Positions 51,828 to 64,000 of a DNA stretch of 64,000 bases are shown here, one piece after another. This stretch comes from Vespa crabro. Lineage: Eukaryota > Arthropoda > Insecta > Hymenoptera > Vespidae. The stretch is from the NCBI RefSeq assembly GCF_910589235.1, contig NC_060956.1:15955499-16019498 (forward strand), read 5' to 3'. Below the pieces are notes generated by a model. The model was not told the origin of the DNA. It made no database searches and saw only the letters and a program-made list of their open reading frames with translations. The position numbers and the translations under genes are program-made. How positions within the stretch are numbered: position 1 is the stretch's first letter; each line of letters starts with the position of its first letter.

Positions 51828-52290
51828 GCAGCAGCAACAAGAAGACCAACGTCATTATCATCATTATCATTATCATTATTATCATCGTAATCATCATCAT
51901 CAACAGGAACGTCAACGTGCAGGTGGACGAAGAAGAGATTTCCAAAAAGGGCATTTATTATCTTCGAGAAAAAGTCTTCTTGTTCTTCTGTTATTGGCAA
52001 GCAGCCCTTTGGTCCTTGTCTTGGCTGAACCATCGTCTGCACTCGAATGGCAAAGAAGGACAAGCTACACTTCCTATTCCCCTTCCTCATACTCTGACGG
52101 ATCCTCGAAGCAGGCCTTCGATAGGAACGCCATCGATAGAAACGTCATCCTTAGCTCTGCCTCCCAAACGAGAATGCCGCTGAACAAGCCACAGAATCTA
52201 ACGATTGGATACCTCACAGCTATCAAGGGTGGCCTCAAGGATCGACAGGGACTCGCCATTTCTGGTGCTCTGTCTATGGCACTCGACGAG
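51628..52290 (+). CDS. Gyc76C: Receptor-type guanylate cyclase Gyc76C, first coding exon
   Basis: This is the N-terminal exon (221 codons) of a receptor guanylate cyclase, a membrane receptor making cGMP and known in flies in axon guidance, muscle attachment and epithelial remodelling. Residues 1-111 are Arg-, His- and Gln-rich with a 16-residue poly-Gln (51793-51840). Residues 112-133 form a basic-then-hydrophobic signal sequence (RKSLLVLLLLASSPLVLVLA). From residue 191 the sequence is LTIGYLTAIKGG and DRQGLAISGALSMALDE, the start of the ANF-receptor ligand-binding domain and the basis for the Gyc76C call. The donor GACGAG/GTAACT at 52291 is in phase 0. ATG 51628 is the first in-frame start after the TGA at 51607. 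The signal sequence lies unusually far from it, so a different start exon is possible. Confidence 0.8.
51793..51840 (+). repeat. (CAA/CAG)16 coding trinucleotide repeat
   Basis: Sixteen consecutive Gln codons in the frame of the second gene. The adjoining +2 frame reads poly-Thr over the same bases and stays open from 51585 to 51890. Confidence 0.9.
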
Positions 52291-52935
52291 GTAACTTTGT
52301 TTCTTTTTTTTTTCTAATTTATCTTTTAATTATTTTAGAAATGTATCTAATTGACTCATTTTATTTTATTATTTATTTATTTATTTTCTTTCTTATTTCA
52401 TCGTTTTACTTCCAATGAAAATTTATTAACGTAATTATCACATAAATCGCATATGATATTTGAAACATTTAATTTGACATTAACCCATATCCCATGATTT
52501 ATTACTTTTGTTATCAATGTTTTTCTTATTTTGTCTTTTTCGTTTTATTTATTTATTTTTAAAATTTAATGACAAACTATATTGTAAATATCAATACATT
52601 GTAATTTCAACTATTGTGAAGCAAGTATATGAATTGAATTTACCAAAAGATCGAAGCAAACTCTCTTCCTTTTCGATATATCGGACCGGTCAAACGTTCT
52701 CTTCGATCGTTCCGAAAGAACAGCACGTAGTACCAATGTGTGGTGGGATCTACGGTGGGCTCCAGGAGGTTCGATAATTCATTGGAGGAGATCGGTGCGT
52801 TCGCGGTGACCGTGAGATCGTTTTCGCCGTCTCGTTCGCCGAATCAGAGTGGGAAGAGGATAAAGGTAGTAATACGCTCTCTCTCTCTCTCTTTTTTCTT
52901 CTCTTCCTCTTTCCTCTTCTTCTTTTTCTCCTTCT

Positions 52936-53021
52936 TCTTCTTCTGCTTCTTCTTCTTCTTCTTCTTCTTCTTCTTCTTCTTCTTCTTCTTCTTCTTCTTC
53001 TTCTTCTTCTTCTTCTTCTTC
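52936..53021. repeat. (TTC)n microsatellite
   Basis: About 28 TTC units with one TGC interruption. The open frames across it are poly-Phe or poly-Ser readings. Confidence 0.95.
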
Positions 53022-53989
53022 CTCTGGTTCTTCTTCTTCTTATTCTTCTTCTTTTTCTACTTCTTCTGAAAGGAACAGCAGCAACAGCAGGAGTAAAGTA
53101 ACTCGACCGATTTCACATCTTTCTCTCTCTTTTTCTTACTTTCTTCTTTTAGTTTCTCTTCGCGAAAGAAAAGAAAGAGAGAGAGGGAGAAAGAGAGTGA
53201 GAGAGGGAGAGAGAGAGAGACTCCTTCGTCGCTTGGGTTTAAAAATACAAGACTGGCATTATTTGCCGGTCCGCCCACGCGAGTACCAACGAAACTGCAC
53301 TCACGGCCAACCGTGAGAAGAATTCGTTCGCAATCGAGAACGCCTCTTCCTTCTTTTTCTTTTCTTCTTCTTTTTCTTTTTTTTTTCTTTTTTCTTCCTT
53401 CTTTCGTTCTCCTCCTCCTCCCACTCGTTTTATCCCAAACTCGACTCCGAGATCTCTTTGCAAGCTGCGGTATGCATCCGTTTGTCTTTCCTCTTTCTCT
53501 CTTTTTCTTTCTTATTCATGTGATACATGATTGTGAGTATGTATCTCTATATGTGTATGTTTGTGTGCGTAAAAAGGGAGGAGAGAGAGAAAGAGAGAGA
53601 GAGAGAGATAGAAACAGAAGGAGAAGTTACGGGTTGGGAATGCCCGAAATGAACCGATCGTATCGCGACCCGAGCTGTAGCCACCACCCTGGCGCGAAAA
53701 TAAAACGCCGTTATGTCAAAGATTAATCGGCCATCCGCCAGTAATTACCAGCCGCGAACCGTATCCACCCCATTTCGCGGCTCGAGATCATCGCGGTGTA
53801 TTCGGCTATCGATTTTTCTTATTAATTTCAAAGAGCTCGATCTCGTTCGTTCGTTCTTTCGCACCTTGGCCTTTCTCTGCCTTCGTGTCGAGAGAAACGT
53901 CTTATCTGTGGCTCTTTCTTTTTATTTTTATTCTTTTTTCTCGTTTTTCTGTTCTTTTTTATCTCGTTTTTTCTTTCTTTTGCTTCGAT

Positions 53990-54105
53990 CTCAATTCGAA
54001 ATTCGTGAGATCCTGGAAATTCGTGAATTTCATTTAAAAACTTGCCTCGAATTCAATTCGAAATCCGTGAGAACCTGGAAATTCGTGAATTTCAATTGAA
54101 AAAAA
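53990..54105. repeat. Two-copy tandem duplication, 62-bp period
   Basis: TCAATTCGAAATYCGTGAGA, then CTGGAAATTCGTGAATTTCA, occur at 53991 and again at 54053 with two or three differences. Confidence 0.85.
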
Positions 54106-55141
54106 AAACAAAATAAAGTGATATCAATACTTTCAGTGTTAAGTTATTAATTAATTGAAGAAGTATCAAAGAAAGAAAATATTGAATGAGCTAGTTTTCT
54201 TCATTTTTGTTAACTTTTAAATGCACGTAGTTACGAAATTACAATGTATCAATGTTTAATACAATTTAATGTAAATTATAGCGCATGTAAAATAATTTAA
54301 TTCTTGATTAAATTCTTATAAAAAAAAGAGTTTCCAAAAGAATTAAATTATCAACAGATAACTGACAAATCATATACTACACTTTGTCGTATAGATATAT
54401 CTTAGAAAATAATTGAAATTATTATTTGATCAAAATAGATTCCTAATAATCAATACGATCGTTCTTGGTCCTTCGTAAGTACTTTTCTTTGAATATTTAT
54501 GTTAAATAACCGTTATATAACTATCTTAGATATTATCATCGAGCCGGAAGGAAAAATTTCGCTGACACATAAAAAGTCGACAATTGAAAACTTTATAAAG
54601 AATGACTCGGAGTTCTTCGGAGTTTGCAGGAAAGGCGTGCAGGAAAGGCGCGCAGGAAACGACTCGCTGCCGTTTATTTATACACCTCGATATGTCACGC
54701 AAGAGTAAGCATCGCGATCGCTATGTCGAACTCCTGGCGTTGCTGCCGTAAGCAGAACGACGCTTACTTGAGCGACTTATAACGCGGCCTTTATCCGTCA
54801 TATACCTACCATATCGTAATAAGCGTTCTCATGGTTGGTGGTCGCGAGAACGCGTTCCTACCAGTGTGCAGGTGCACCTTGTACGGTTTATCCTCGTCAT
54901 TGCGTTGGGTGAATGAAAAAAAGTGCGGAATTTGCCGCGTAAACTGGAGCATACGTGGGAGATAGAGTGAGATCGGTAAATGGAACGTATCAATCCAAGA
55001 GAGAAAGAGAGAGAGGGGGGGAGCAGTCACGTGCGTAAAATCGATGATAAAGATCGTGAGATCGTTCGAAGCATTGTCATTTGTCAATCGATCGGCATTA
55101 GAAATGAAAAAGAAAAATCATTGGAGTAATTGTTCGTATTT

Positions 55142-55142
55142 T

Positions 55143-55198
<56 letters not shown>
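55142..55198. repeat. Poly-T run of about 57 bases
   Basis: Almost pure T from 55142 to 55198. No retroposon body or target duplication is evident beside it. Confidence 0.93.
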
Positions 55199-55201
<3 letters not shown>

Positions 55202-56200
55202 GACGGGATAAGGGTTTCTTTTTTCTTTATAATTCAGCAAAATAGAATAAACGCGTTGTAAAATATTTTTCATTTTCCTTGAAATTCTACATATCGATTC
55301 GCGTTGCCTTTCAAAACTGGATGCCCTTCCTTCGTTCAAAAAATAACCAATTGGTAAAATTGCAAATATGTCCTTCTACATGTATACTTTCTTTCCATTC
55401 CTTATATGTAATGTTAAAATTATTCGTTGCATCCGGAAAGGGCAAAAATGAAATACTTTCAGAAATGCGCGAATGAAGTCATTCAGATCGAGTATCGGAG
55501 AAAATAAATATGCGGCTCAATTTTAATTGGCGTTATTTATCAATCGATGTACATTTAATCGCTAAGAAAGAAGAATATATTTTTTTGAAAATTATATAAT
55601 ATAATAATTAAATATAATATAATAAATAAATTATATAATATTTTCACGTGATATTAAATTCAGCAAATTTATGATAGCAAAGTTGAAAAGAACAAAAATG
55701 AAATTATAAAATTTCCTCGGTAACATAAGATAAATAAAACGAAGAAAATTTTTTTTTTTTTTTTTTTTTTCTTTTCATTTGTCTTATAATACATATACGT
55801 TCATTTAATTATTAAACAATAAATTATAACCAAAGCTTGTTTGTTTCCAATTATACTTTAACATTAATATTCAATAAGGAATCGTGGAAACGTTTTAATA
55901 AAACAAAATGAAGAATCTTCAATAATCCGCGTTCGAGAAATAAACAACAAATAACGTAGTACGGTTCGGTGATTTTTTGGCGCTATTCCCAAAACTCATG
56001 TCACGAGTATAAATTCGCTGCAACGAGGGTGCAACTCGCAATATCTTGTTTTTACTTCTTTTTCTCTCTTTCTCTCGTTCTTCTTTATTTGCGTAGGAGG
56101 CATACGAGAACACAAAGTAGCTACTTGCATAATGGCTTCTGTGCACCGTTCAAAGGTAAACTCACGGATCCGCGGAAGGAGACACTAAAAAGAAAAAAAG

Positions 56201-56243
<43 letters not shown>

Positions 56244-56718
56244 CAAGAAGGAGGATGAAGAGAAGGGTAGTCTAGAAGGATTTATTGCACGTGCGAACTT
56301 TTCAACGGTACCGACGGTTATAATTTCAACTCGCATTGGCAAGCATGTAAATTGGCACGCCGGCGTAGTGACTACTTGGAAAAGTATTGTTTGCTGGAAT
56401 TTAGATTTGCATAATAACCGAGCGAGTGATATTTATACGGGAGCCGGATATACCAAGTACAAGTACTAAGATTGTATACAAGAAAAAGAGAAACAGAGTG
56501 AAAGAGAGAGGGGGGAGAGAGATGGCAGGAAGGAGAAGGGAAGAAAGAAAATAAGAGAATATCGTTATGGAAAATATTTTCAACATTTTCTTCGATTCAA
56601 ACGTCTTACGAATTCTTTTCAATTATCTAACAGGTCGAAAAGATCGATGCTTCATTCATTTGGAATAATTCAAAAACTATCAATTACAATCTTTAAACAT
56701 TTGCATATTTTTTTCCAG

Positions 56719-56916
56719 ATCAACAACGACCCAAACATCTTGCCAAATGTGAGACTGGATATGCGTTGGAGCGATACAAGGGGAGAGACTGTAGAAGCTA
56801 CGAAAGCGATGATCGACATGATCTGCGAAGGGGTCGCGGCCTTCTTCGGACCCGAAGGCTCCTGCTACGTCGAGGCCATAGTCGCTCAGTCACGAAATAT
56901 ACCTATGATCAGCTAC
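56719..56916 (+). CDS. Gyc76C: Receptor-type guanylate cyclase Gyc76C, second coding exon
   Basis: This 198-bp exon (66 codons, phase 0 at both ends) continues the extracellular ANF-receptor domain. It starts INNDPNILPNVRLDMRW directly after ALDE of the previous exon. It contains a conserved Cys in MICEGV and the motif FFGPEGSCYVEAI, both typical positions for the membrane-distal ligand-binding lobe, and ends SRNIPMISY. The acceptor is TTTTTTCCAG and the donor TAC/GTGAGT. The next exon, expected to begin with Lys-Cys, is not in the window. Residue spacing and motifs match fly Gyc76C closely from memory, and no frame damage is present. Confidence 0.88.
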
Positions 56917-57775
56917 GTGAGTATTTATCATGATTCATTATTTGAAGGGGAGAAAAAAAAAGAAAAAGAAAGAGAATAAACAAGTAGGTAATAAAAGAAA
57001 TTCATTTTGATAGATTTCGAATATTTCCATGAAAGTGTACGTAAAAAAATAATAGATAAACACAAGACACACGCGCGCAAGCGCATACAAATATACATAC
57101 GTATACACACATACACGCAACAAGTTCAGATTATTTATTAATCATCGTACATTTACATGAACATTTTTTGTAAAAGAAACGACTCAGCAAAATATCGACG
57201 AACTAAAATTAAAAAATAGCACACATTAATCTTAATGTCTTCACGAATATTTCCAAAAAAAAAATAAAGAAAAAAAGAAAAAAGAAAGAATAAATGAAAT
57301 AAAAAGAAGAAAACAAAAAATAAACCGAACGAAACAAAACCCCAAACGAGATATTAAATAAATCGGTATTTAAATAAACGTCATTATTAAATTCTTCTTT
57401 CATGAATATTTTTATACGAAAGAGAAAACGTAAAAGCTTCTAATCACGCGAATGATGGATGTAGGAACGTCGAAAAAGGATCGTAGACAGGAGGATTAAT
57501 TTGGTGGGAGCGTGAGAAACTACGTGGACTCTCTCACTCGCTCAAAAGCTGTCGTGTCGTGTCGTGTCTTGTCAAAGATGAACTAGACGAGGGTATTCTT
57601 CGACAAACTGAACACCCGCGGCGCGACGATATAATTACGGGTTACGTTTATCCTCTCGTGCGCAAACGTGTGTTCACATCCACGTGTTCTAATGCATTCT
57701 TTTACCAGTAATATATATATCACATATACATACACAATATATATATATATCTTGTTTAAATCTACCGAAAAATTT

Positions 57776-57825
<50 letters not shown>

Positions 57826-58320
57826 AAAAAGAAATAATAAATTTATATAACTGATGCATCCAAATGCATCCTTTTACGTGTGATATGTATATATATTACG
57901 TATATATACATACATACATAAATAATAAATTTGTATAATTCCTTCATGATATTTAATTAGCAATATCATTTTCGTTAATATCGACAATTTTTTATCGTGA
58001 TGGAAGTTTTTCTTTTCTTTTTTTTTTTTTAAAGCTTTCACGATAAAATGACTTATTTTCTATCATAAATAATTGTATCCTAAGCAGACATAACAAACTT
58101 TTCGTTCGACTTAATATGGGTCGTATAATATCGTATGCATGCGTATATTTGCGTAAAACATTAAGAACTTTGAGTATTGTACGAAACGGATGTTAAGCGA
58201 TTAGATAAGCGTCTATCAGATTTTTCTCATTCTTTCTACTATATCTCGTAATGTACGTTTAATCGAGCTGTCAGTCTTGATTACGTGAAATCTATTTCTT
58301 TTGTATACACGCACGCGCCT

Positions 58321-58321
<1 letters not shown>

Positions 58322-58389
<68 letters not shown>

Positions 58390-58400
58390 TCTCTCTTTCT
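58322..58400. repeat. (CT)n microsatellite
   Basis: Nearly pure CT for about 65 bp, then CTCCCT and CTTT variants. Confidence 0.95.
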
Positions 58401-60023
58401 CTTTATTTCTCTCTGTGCGTGGTGTGCGTGCGTGTATTCTTAAGTAGATAATATAATAAAATTCGACGGAAAAATCGATCGTGATATTTGAGATAAGATC
58501 GATTTAATTCGAAGGCGGTCGAAGACCGGACCGGAATGGTAAACGTTTTATTATCGCATCCGATCTTTATCGATAATTTTATCGACGATCGATCGGCACG
58601 CACAAGGTCGTTGAACTTCAAAATATGCAAAGCTCGTGCGATTAGCTTCGATAAGCGCGATAAAAGCGACGGGGCGAACCCTGCCAGCTTGTATGTACTT
58701 GACGACATTCCAGTAATACCGATCTTATGGCTCGAATTAGTTACTAATACGTACGAAATGCTCGCATACTTATATACATATTATCAATTTTTTATTTCGA
58801 CATGTGATTATATCTTTGACGTCACCATTTTTTTCATTTATCTTTTTCTTTTTTTTTTTTTTTTTTTTTTCTTAAGTTCTGATCGTTCGATCTTTTCATT
58901 TAAGCGATTAAAATTAACGTGATTATTCTAAATTTTGTCTGTTATTCGTAATTCATTAATTTTCGAAAATATTTAGACAAATGTCTAGTGTAAATCGTCG
59001 CATACCAATCTTATTTCCATACATTTGTTTCTTCTATACTTTTAGTTCTTTCTATTTTGTTTACCATGTCAGTCATTGCTCAAGGTTGTAATAGAATGAA
59101 ACTAAATGATAGACCTTTCAGTTTTAACTTCACGTTTAACCTTTAGCGTATTGCTAGCATAAACTTTGTTTACATCAAGTAACGCGTAATTATATTTATT
59201 TTGTTTCGATTCATTGATGATATTATTATTTTGTTTCATAACGTATAATCATATTTATTTATTTATTTTTTTTTTTTTTTTATTCAATTCAAGTCAAACA
59301 TACAACCAAGACTGGTGTTAATTAAATAAGAATCAAATAATTAAAATATTGTCAATCTATTTCATATTTGAATTAAAATCTATTGCTTTTATTATTATAC
59401 TTTCATTTTAAATTATCAAAAGTATAATGTACTTAGAAAAAAAATGTATGTACGTTTAAGAAAAGATTTACGCATGTATGTAATTTTACGTTAAATAAAT
59501 CAAACGTATGTATATAAACGATTGATCGATTTTAAAAACATAAAGATCGAATAATTTCATATTGCTTACAGTCAACAATTTTATCTTTTATTCCGAACAT
59601 GTTATTACAATTGATTTAAAAGGAAAAATAAATTAAACATTTCTTTTATTTGGGTTATATTATATTAAAATTACTAAATTTGGTAAAACAGGAACATATG
59701 TGAAAATATTTTCCAAGATTTATCACAAAGTCGACATTCGCACTCGATTAAGCATCGAGAAATCGAATGTTGTCTCGTTGCCAGTTATCGAACCGATCGG
59801 ACGACCGCCTTCCTCAGAACCTTTATACGCTTTTCGTGAAAGTCGTACCGACTTTGTTGGTGGCAAAGGTCCCTCATGAAACATAGCGCGGAAAAGCTGA
59901 TCGGCGAAGGTTTCAGACTACCTCCAAAGTTGAAAGTCGTTTTCCATGATTATCTATCGACTATGGATTTCTCTCGTTCTTAAACTTCCTTTCAACGTTT
60001 TCTTAATAACCACGCTGGATTGA

Positions 60024-60059
<36 letters not shown>

Positions 60060-60849
60060 GAAATGGTTGTAGAAATTTTCTAGAAACCTTTGACATTGCA
60101 TTGATTTAAGAAACTCAGCAGAGACTTGAAAAGTTGACAAATTATTTCTCATCATTCTGATAGTATATATCAAACGAAAAAAAAAAAATCATTGAAAAAT
60201 TAAAAGTAATTAAAATGTCTTATCAACTAATTGACTTATTTTTAAAATAGTTTTTTTTGTTCTTTTTTTTTATAATAATAATAATTAATAATATTTTAAT
60301 ATAGAAATAAAACATTTTTCTCTATATAAAATTCCGAAATTTTCGAGTTTTCTGTTTTCTTTTTTCTTCTTTCTTCATTCGTATTTGGATACGTAAAGAT
60401 GAATTGAAAAAGATGGATCGACGAACGGGCCGTGAGTACAACGTGTGTACGACGCCGCGGTAGGCCCTTCTCTCCCGCAAAGAGCTACTTACTTTCACCT
60501 AGTTTCACTCGTTATACTCGCCGGCAGTGAGTACCGTCGAGCAAATTTGTCGGATTCCTTTAACGGCGACTCTTCCCGACTCGTCTCGAGCGCATCGACT
60601 TCGATCTTATGGCGCCACGCGTCTCTCTTTTTAATATATGCATTATTTTCCTTTTCTTCTTTTTTTTTTTTTACGTTTTTATTTTTGCAAAAGTGAAACG
60701 AAGACAGATCGTACTCTCGATTTCTCTCGATATCGACCTCTTTTCTTGATCGATCCTCAATCACTTAAAGTCAAATAATTTAGAATAACCCGATTGATTA
60801 TTTATTATTATCAAATATAATAATATTATAATAATAAAAAAGAAATAAT

Positions 60850-60913
60850 GATAATAATAATAATAATAATAATAATAATAGAGTAAAAAGAATGTATCGT
60901 TGTTACTTGCAGA

Positions 60914-60969
<56 letters not shown>

Positions 60970-60975
60970 GAGAGA
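60850..60975. repeat. (AAT)n and (GA)n microsatellites
   Basis: About nine AAT units near 60852-60880 and a GA run at 60915-60975. Confidence 0.92.
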
Positions 60976-61481
60976 ATGATAATACTAATAATAATAATTT
61001 AACAAATAAAATGATTACTGGCGAAAAGAAAATATCTTGTTCGTTGTTGTTTACAAAAAGATAAGAAGAAAAGATACGGACCAATCGAGTGTACAAGTAC
61101 GATAAGTGGATATATTTCGAATCGGCGACATCCTCTACTCACACACAGCTATTTTCGATGATCGCAGAGAAAGTACGTCGAGATCATAAAGAGAGCGCTT
61201 AAAATGCGCTCATGCTTGCACGTTTCTGCGTCATCCGGATTTACCAAGAACGAGAGGAAGAGCGAGAGAGAAGGAGAGATCGAAGGCTCTCGAAAGACGA
61301 AGGCGACTCGAGATTGCGTGGACCACCCTGTACACGTCCGAGTACCCATTTAGGTACATACGTGTAGGTGGACGTTGAGCTTGTAATGCCCACCTATGTA
61401 CCGAAGCGAAGCTCGTAACACGCACGAATACCACGAAAAGTCAGTGGGAACTTTCGATAATGCAACTCGCTGGTACTCCTT

Positions 61482-61482
<1 letters not shown>

Positions 61483-61531
<49 letters not shown>
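61483..61531. repeat. (CT)n microsatellite
   Basis: About 24 CT units. Confidence 0.94.
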
Positions 61532-61538
<7 letters not shown>

Positions 61539-62539
61539 CCTCCTTCTTTTTTTCTCTCTCTTCCTCTTTTGATATGCATGTAAGAAAATCACACATATAT
61601 GACACCTACATATGTACCTATCTCTCTACCTACCTACCTTCCTTCGTGCAACCACCTGTTGAACCTGCTTACGTTACGCGGACTTCGAAGCGGATATTTG
61701 AAGCATTATTAAAGCTACCGTTCTATTCGATTCATTGTGAATTGTTGTATACACGTTGCAAGCGAAATTCGGAATCACTGGATGATTTAAATCGTATATA
61801 CGTACGTATATACATATGCGTCAATATATAACAGAAATGACGATGAATCGTAATTTGTGTTTTAACATGAAATGATAATTATTTATGAATAACGTATTTT
61901 CTTGTTTGATTTATGACTGTCCTCTAAGGAAACGTCTTATCATGAATAATTTATCTTTCTGTCTTTCTTTTTTTCTTTTGTATATTTTTTTTTCTTTCTT
62001 TCTTTCTTTTCTTCTTTTTTTTTCTTTTTTAATAAAATTTACATAATACCGATGCATATTTATGAATTGCATTTACGTATCTCTTACTAATCACTACTCT
62101 CTTGACAATATTTATTTAAGATAGATATATTTATTTATTTAACATAAATATTATCTAAGATATATGTCAATTTATTTGATATAATATTTTACAAAATTAT
62201 TTCATTTCTTATTTGAATAATTAATTATTTCTATATTAATTAACTTCGATGTATGTAATAACGATCTTATATAAAAAAGAATTTAATTTTTTTATTTTTT
62301 TTTTTATATATATATATGTAAAAAAAAATATTGACAATATTTTAATAAATTCCCTCTCTTTTTCTTAACAAATGAAAAGATAAAGAAAAATTTTCTATTT
62401 TCTGAGAAATTGAGAACTCGTCAAATTAAATACTATTGTAAATGCAAGCTTGAGAGAATGAAAGGCAAGGAAGAAATGGAAGGAGAATATGATAAGTTAC
62501 ACAGAGACGAACGATCAGTGCTCAGCTCGAAAGGAACGA

Positions 62540-62720
62540 TATTATTCTATCGACGGGGGCATTTGCATGAAAACTGCTGATTCTGCTGACCTTCGCGGTC
62601 TATTTATAGCCGAGCCTGTTGATGCCCCACGCACTACTCGTGTAGACTCTTACCTGGTCTGGCCTGGTATATTAGCCCGATGTTGTCCCAGACTCCATGT
62701 CGTGGACCGATTCTTCACTA
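62540..62720. promoter_or_regulatory. Candidate intronic enhancer with octamer and MEF2-type sites
   Basis: A GC-balanced islet in AT-rich intron contains ATTTGCAT (62561-62568), a POU octamer, and CTATTTATAG (62600-62609), a perfect palindromic MEF2-type site. On the minus strand the latter also reads as a TATA-like TATAAATAG. The single frame open through it (from 62489) shows no known domain. Regulatory use is inference. Confidence 0.3.
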
Positions 62721-63488
62721 TTTCTCATTTCATATCCAAAAATAAAGAAGAACTCATTAGTACGAAGATCTAAACGATACATATATTTTTAATTTTTAAA
62801 ATTAATTAATTAATCTTTTTAATCTCTTTCTATAAGAATATAAATGTTAAAAATCGTAAAAACATTTGCTTGATCATTCCTTAACGTATAAATAAAGTTT
62901 AAGTGTAAATAGATTTTTTTTTTCTTTTTATTTCTATATTCTTATTATTTTTTTTCTCTTCTCTTTTTTCTTTTTCTTCGTGAAAAAAAAAATTTCATCT
63001 CGTTCTCGGGTAAATATTAGAATTAGAGGACGAATGAAACGTTTCAATAATCGTTAGATCTATAATTCAATTACAAAAAAAATGACATTTATTTTTTCCT
63101 CTTTCTTCTTGTTTTCCTTTTTTTTTTCTTTGCTCTTTTTTTTTCTAAAACTTGATCCGTAGAATCAATTCTGAAATCTCATACTCTATATAAGGAATCG
63201 ATCGATCATAGAAATATATCAAATGTCATTGGGAAAAGTGGAATCACATTTAGATGTTTTTTAGTTAATAGCAACGATATAGTAGGTGCTATCTTTAAGT
63301 AAGTAGTGCGGACAGACGTTCATGAGAAGCGTAAGAATACCGGTTTTTCGAGAATCGATCCGATTCGGCCGGCGCATTATCGTTAATTCGCGACCGAGTG
63401 TATAATTATGTCGCAGGAAAAGAGTGTTCGTTAATTGGCAGCTTTCGTCGAGAATAAGGAAATATTATCATCTATAAAGGGATCGAAA

Positions 63489-63492
<4 letters not shown>

Positions 63493-63566
<74 letters not shown>
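63493..63566. repeat. (CT)n microsatellite
   Basis: About 36 perfect CT units, one of the longest uninterrupted dinucleotide runs in the window. Confidence 0.96.
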
Positions 63567-63571
<5 letters not shown>

Positions 63572-64000
63572 AAATATAAATGTGTATCTATTCTTTTTTT
63601 TTTTCTTTTTTTTTTTTTTTTATATATATAATCGGCCTAAATGTATTATCACGAACGAGAAAAAGGAAAAAAGTGAGAAAGAGATATTTGTTGGATAAAG
63701 TGGGTCAGTCGATTTTTATATAACATTATCCAATTTATACGATTAATATTTTAGTACGAAGTCAAGTAGAATCGAAGACCTTGAATCGAAAGAATCTCGT
63801 TCAAGGGAGAATCCATTCATTGTAATTGGAGTAGAAAGAAACAAAAAGTGAGAAAAAAAATAAAAAGATAGAATGAGAAAGAAAGAGAGAGAGAGAGAGA
63901 GAGAAAGTGAAACGTAAAAAGAAAACAGAAGGTTCCTGTCTCTTCTCTGTGTACACACACAGCTAAATTTTATTTATAGAATCGAGTATGAAAGAACGAA

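Larger units (their letters stand above)
52291..56718 (+). other. Intron 1 of Gyc76C (coding-region numbering)
   Basis: The boundaries are GTAACT and TTTTCCAG, phase 0. The intron contains a (TTC)n array at 52936-53021, GA tracts at 53160-53222 and 56203-56240, a GC-rich islet at about 53630-53830, a 62-bp tandem duplication at 53990-54105, a CpG-rich block at 54690-54900, and a 57-base poly-T at 55142-55198. I recognise no further exon. Confidence 0.8.
56917..64000 (+). other. Start of intron 2 of Gyc76C (continues beyond the window)
   Basis: More than 7 kb without any segment matching the expected next exon of the ligand-binding domain. Contents include a poly-T of about 40 bases at 57782-57821, (CT)n at 58322-58400, poly-A at 60029-60057, (GA)n at 60915-60975, (CT)n at 61483-61531, (CT)n at 63493-63566, and CpG-rich islets near 59740-59990, 60420-60620, 61300-61450, 62540-62720 and 63300-63440. 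Confidence 0.7.

Noticed and set aside
52740..52866. GC-rich stretch in Gyc76C intron 1 with an open frame and a possible donor at 52867
   Set aside because: Inserting it would break the well-conserved join between ALDE (52290) and INND (56719). No similarity is seen.
60445..60696. 83-codon plus-strand frame in a CpG-rich islet
   Set aside because: No domain, ends in a poly-T reading, and does not fit the ligand-binding domain expected next in the receptor.
62489..62773. 94-codon plus-strand frame without repeats
   Set aside because: It does not match the expected next exon of the receptor or any family I know, and lacks convincing flanking splice sites. Treated as a regulatory islet.

Overview
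The window looks like insect nuclear DNA, most likely from a hymenopteran such as a bee or social wasp. This rests on AT-rich DNA without obvious CpG loss, very abundant (CT)n/(GA)n, (TA)n and (GATA)n microsatellites, short GT-AG introns, and two recognisable insect membrane guanylate cyclase genes. The order-level call is inference. There are no bacterial features, no CRISPR array, and no recognisable tRNA or rRNA gene.

Layout. (1) 302-4153, plus strand: the 3' thirteen exons of a receptor-type guanylate cyclase, giving about 820 residues. They run from just before the transmembrane segment through a pseudokinase domain, a coiled-coil linker, the cyclase domain and a long C-terminal tail to a stop. 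The best match is the Gyc32E-like group. The 5' exons lie upstream of the window. (2) 4154 to about 12980: non-coding DNA with a probable TTAA-flanked element, many microsatellites and several low-copy tandem duplications. (3) About 12990-14585: a CpG-rich block that looks like the promoter and first leader exon of the second gene. (4) 14586-51584: about 37 kb of low-coding DNA that I read as leader introns of the second gene. It holds one candidate leader exon (31011-31133), a 132-bp mariner-type MITE, a 234-bp piggyBac-like MITE, a roughly 700-bp foldback element set in a TA repeat, and tandem triplications. (5) 51628-52290 and 56719-56916: the first two recognised coding exons of a second receptor guanylate cyclase (Gyc76C), covering a signal sequence and the start of the extracellular ligand-binding domain. 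(6) 56917-64000: intron of that gene, with the remaining exons beyond the window.

How the genes relate. Both encode single-pass membrane receptors that convert GTP to cGMP. They lie head-to-tail on the same strand, so the window joins the 3' half of one receptor cyclase gene to the 5' end of another. Their architecture contrasts sharply: gene 1 packs 13 exons into 3.9 kb, while gene 2 has introns of 4.4 kb and more than 7 kb plus a possible leader of nearly 40 kb.

Most other open frames are translations of (CT)n, (GA)n, (TTC)n or poly-T tracts and are left out. I found no convincing novel molecular system. The items most worth checking are the displaced signal peptide of gene 2, its candidate multi-exon leader with an upstream ORF, the foldback element, and the several local triplications.
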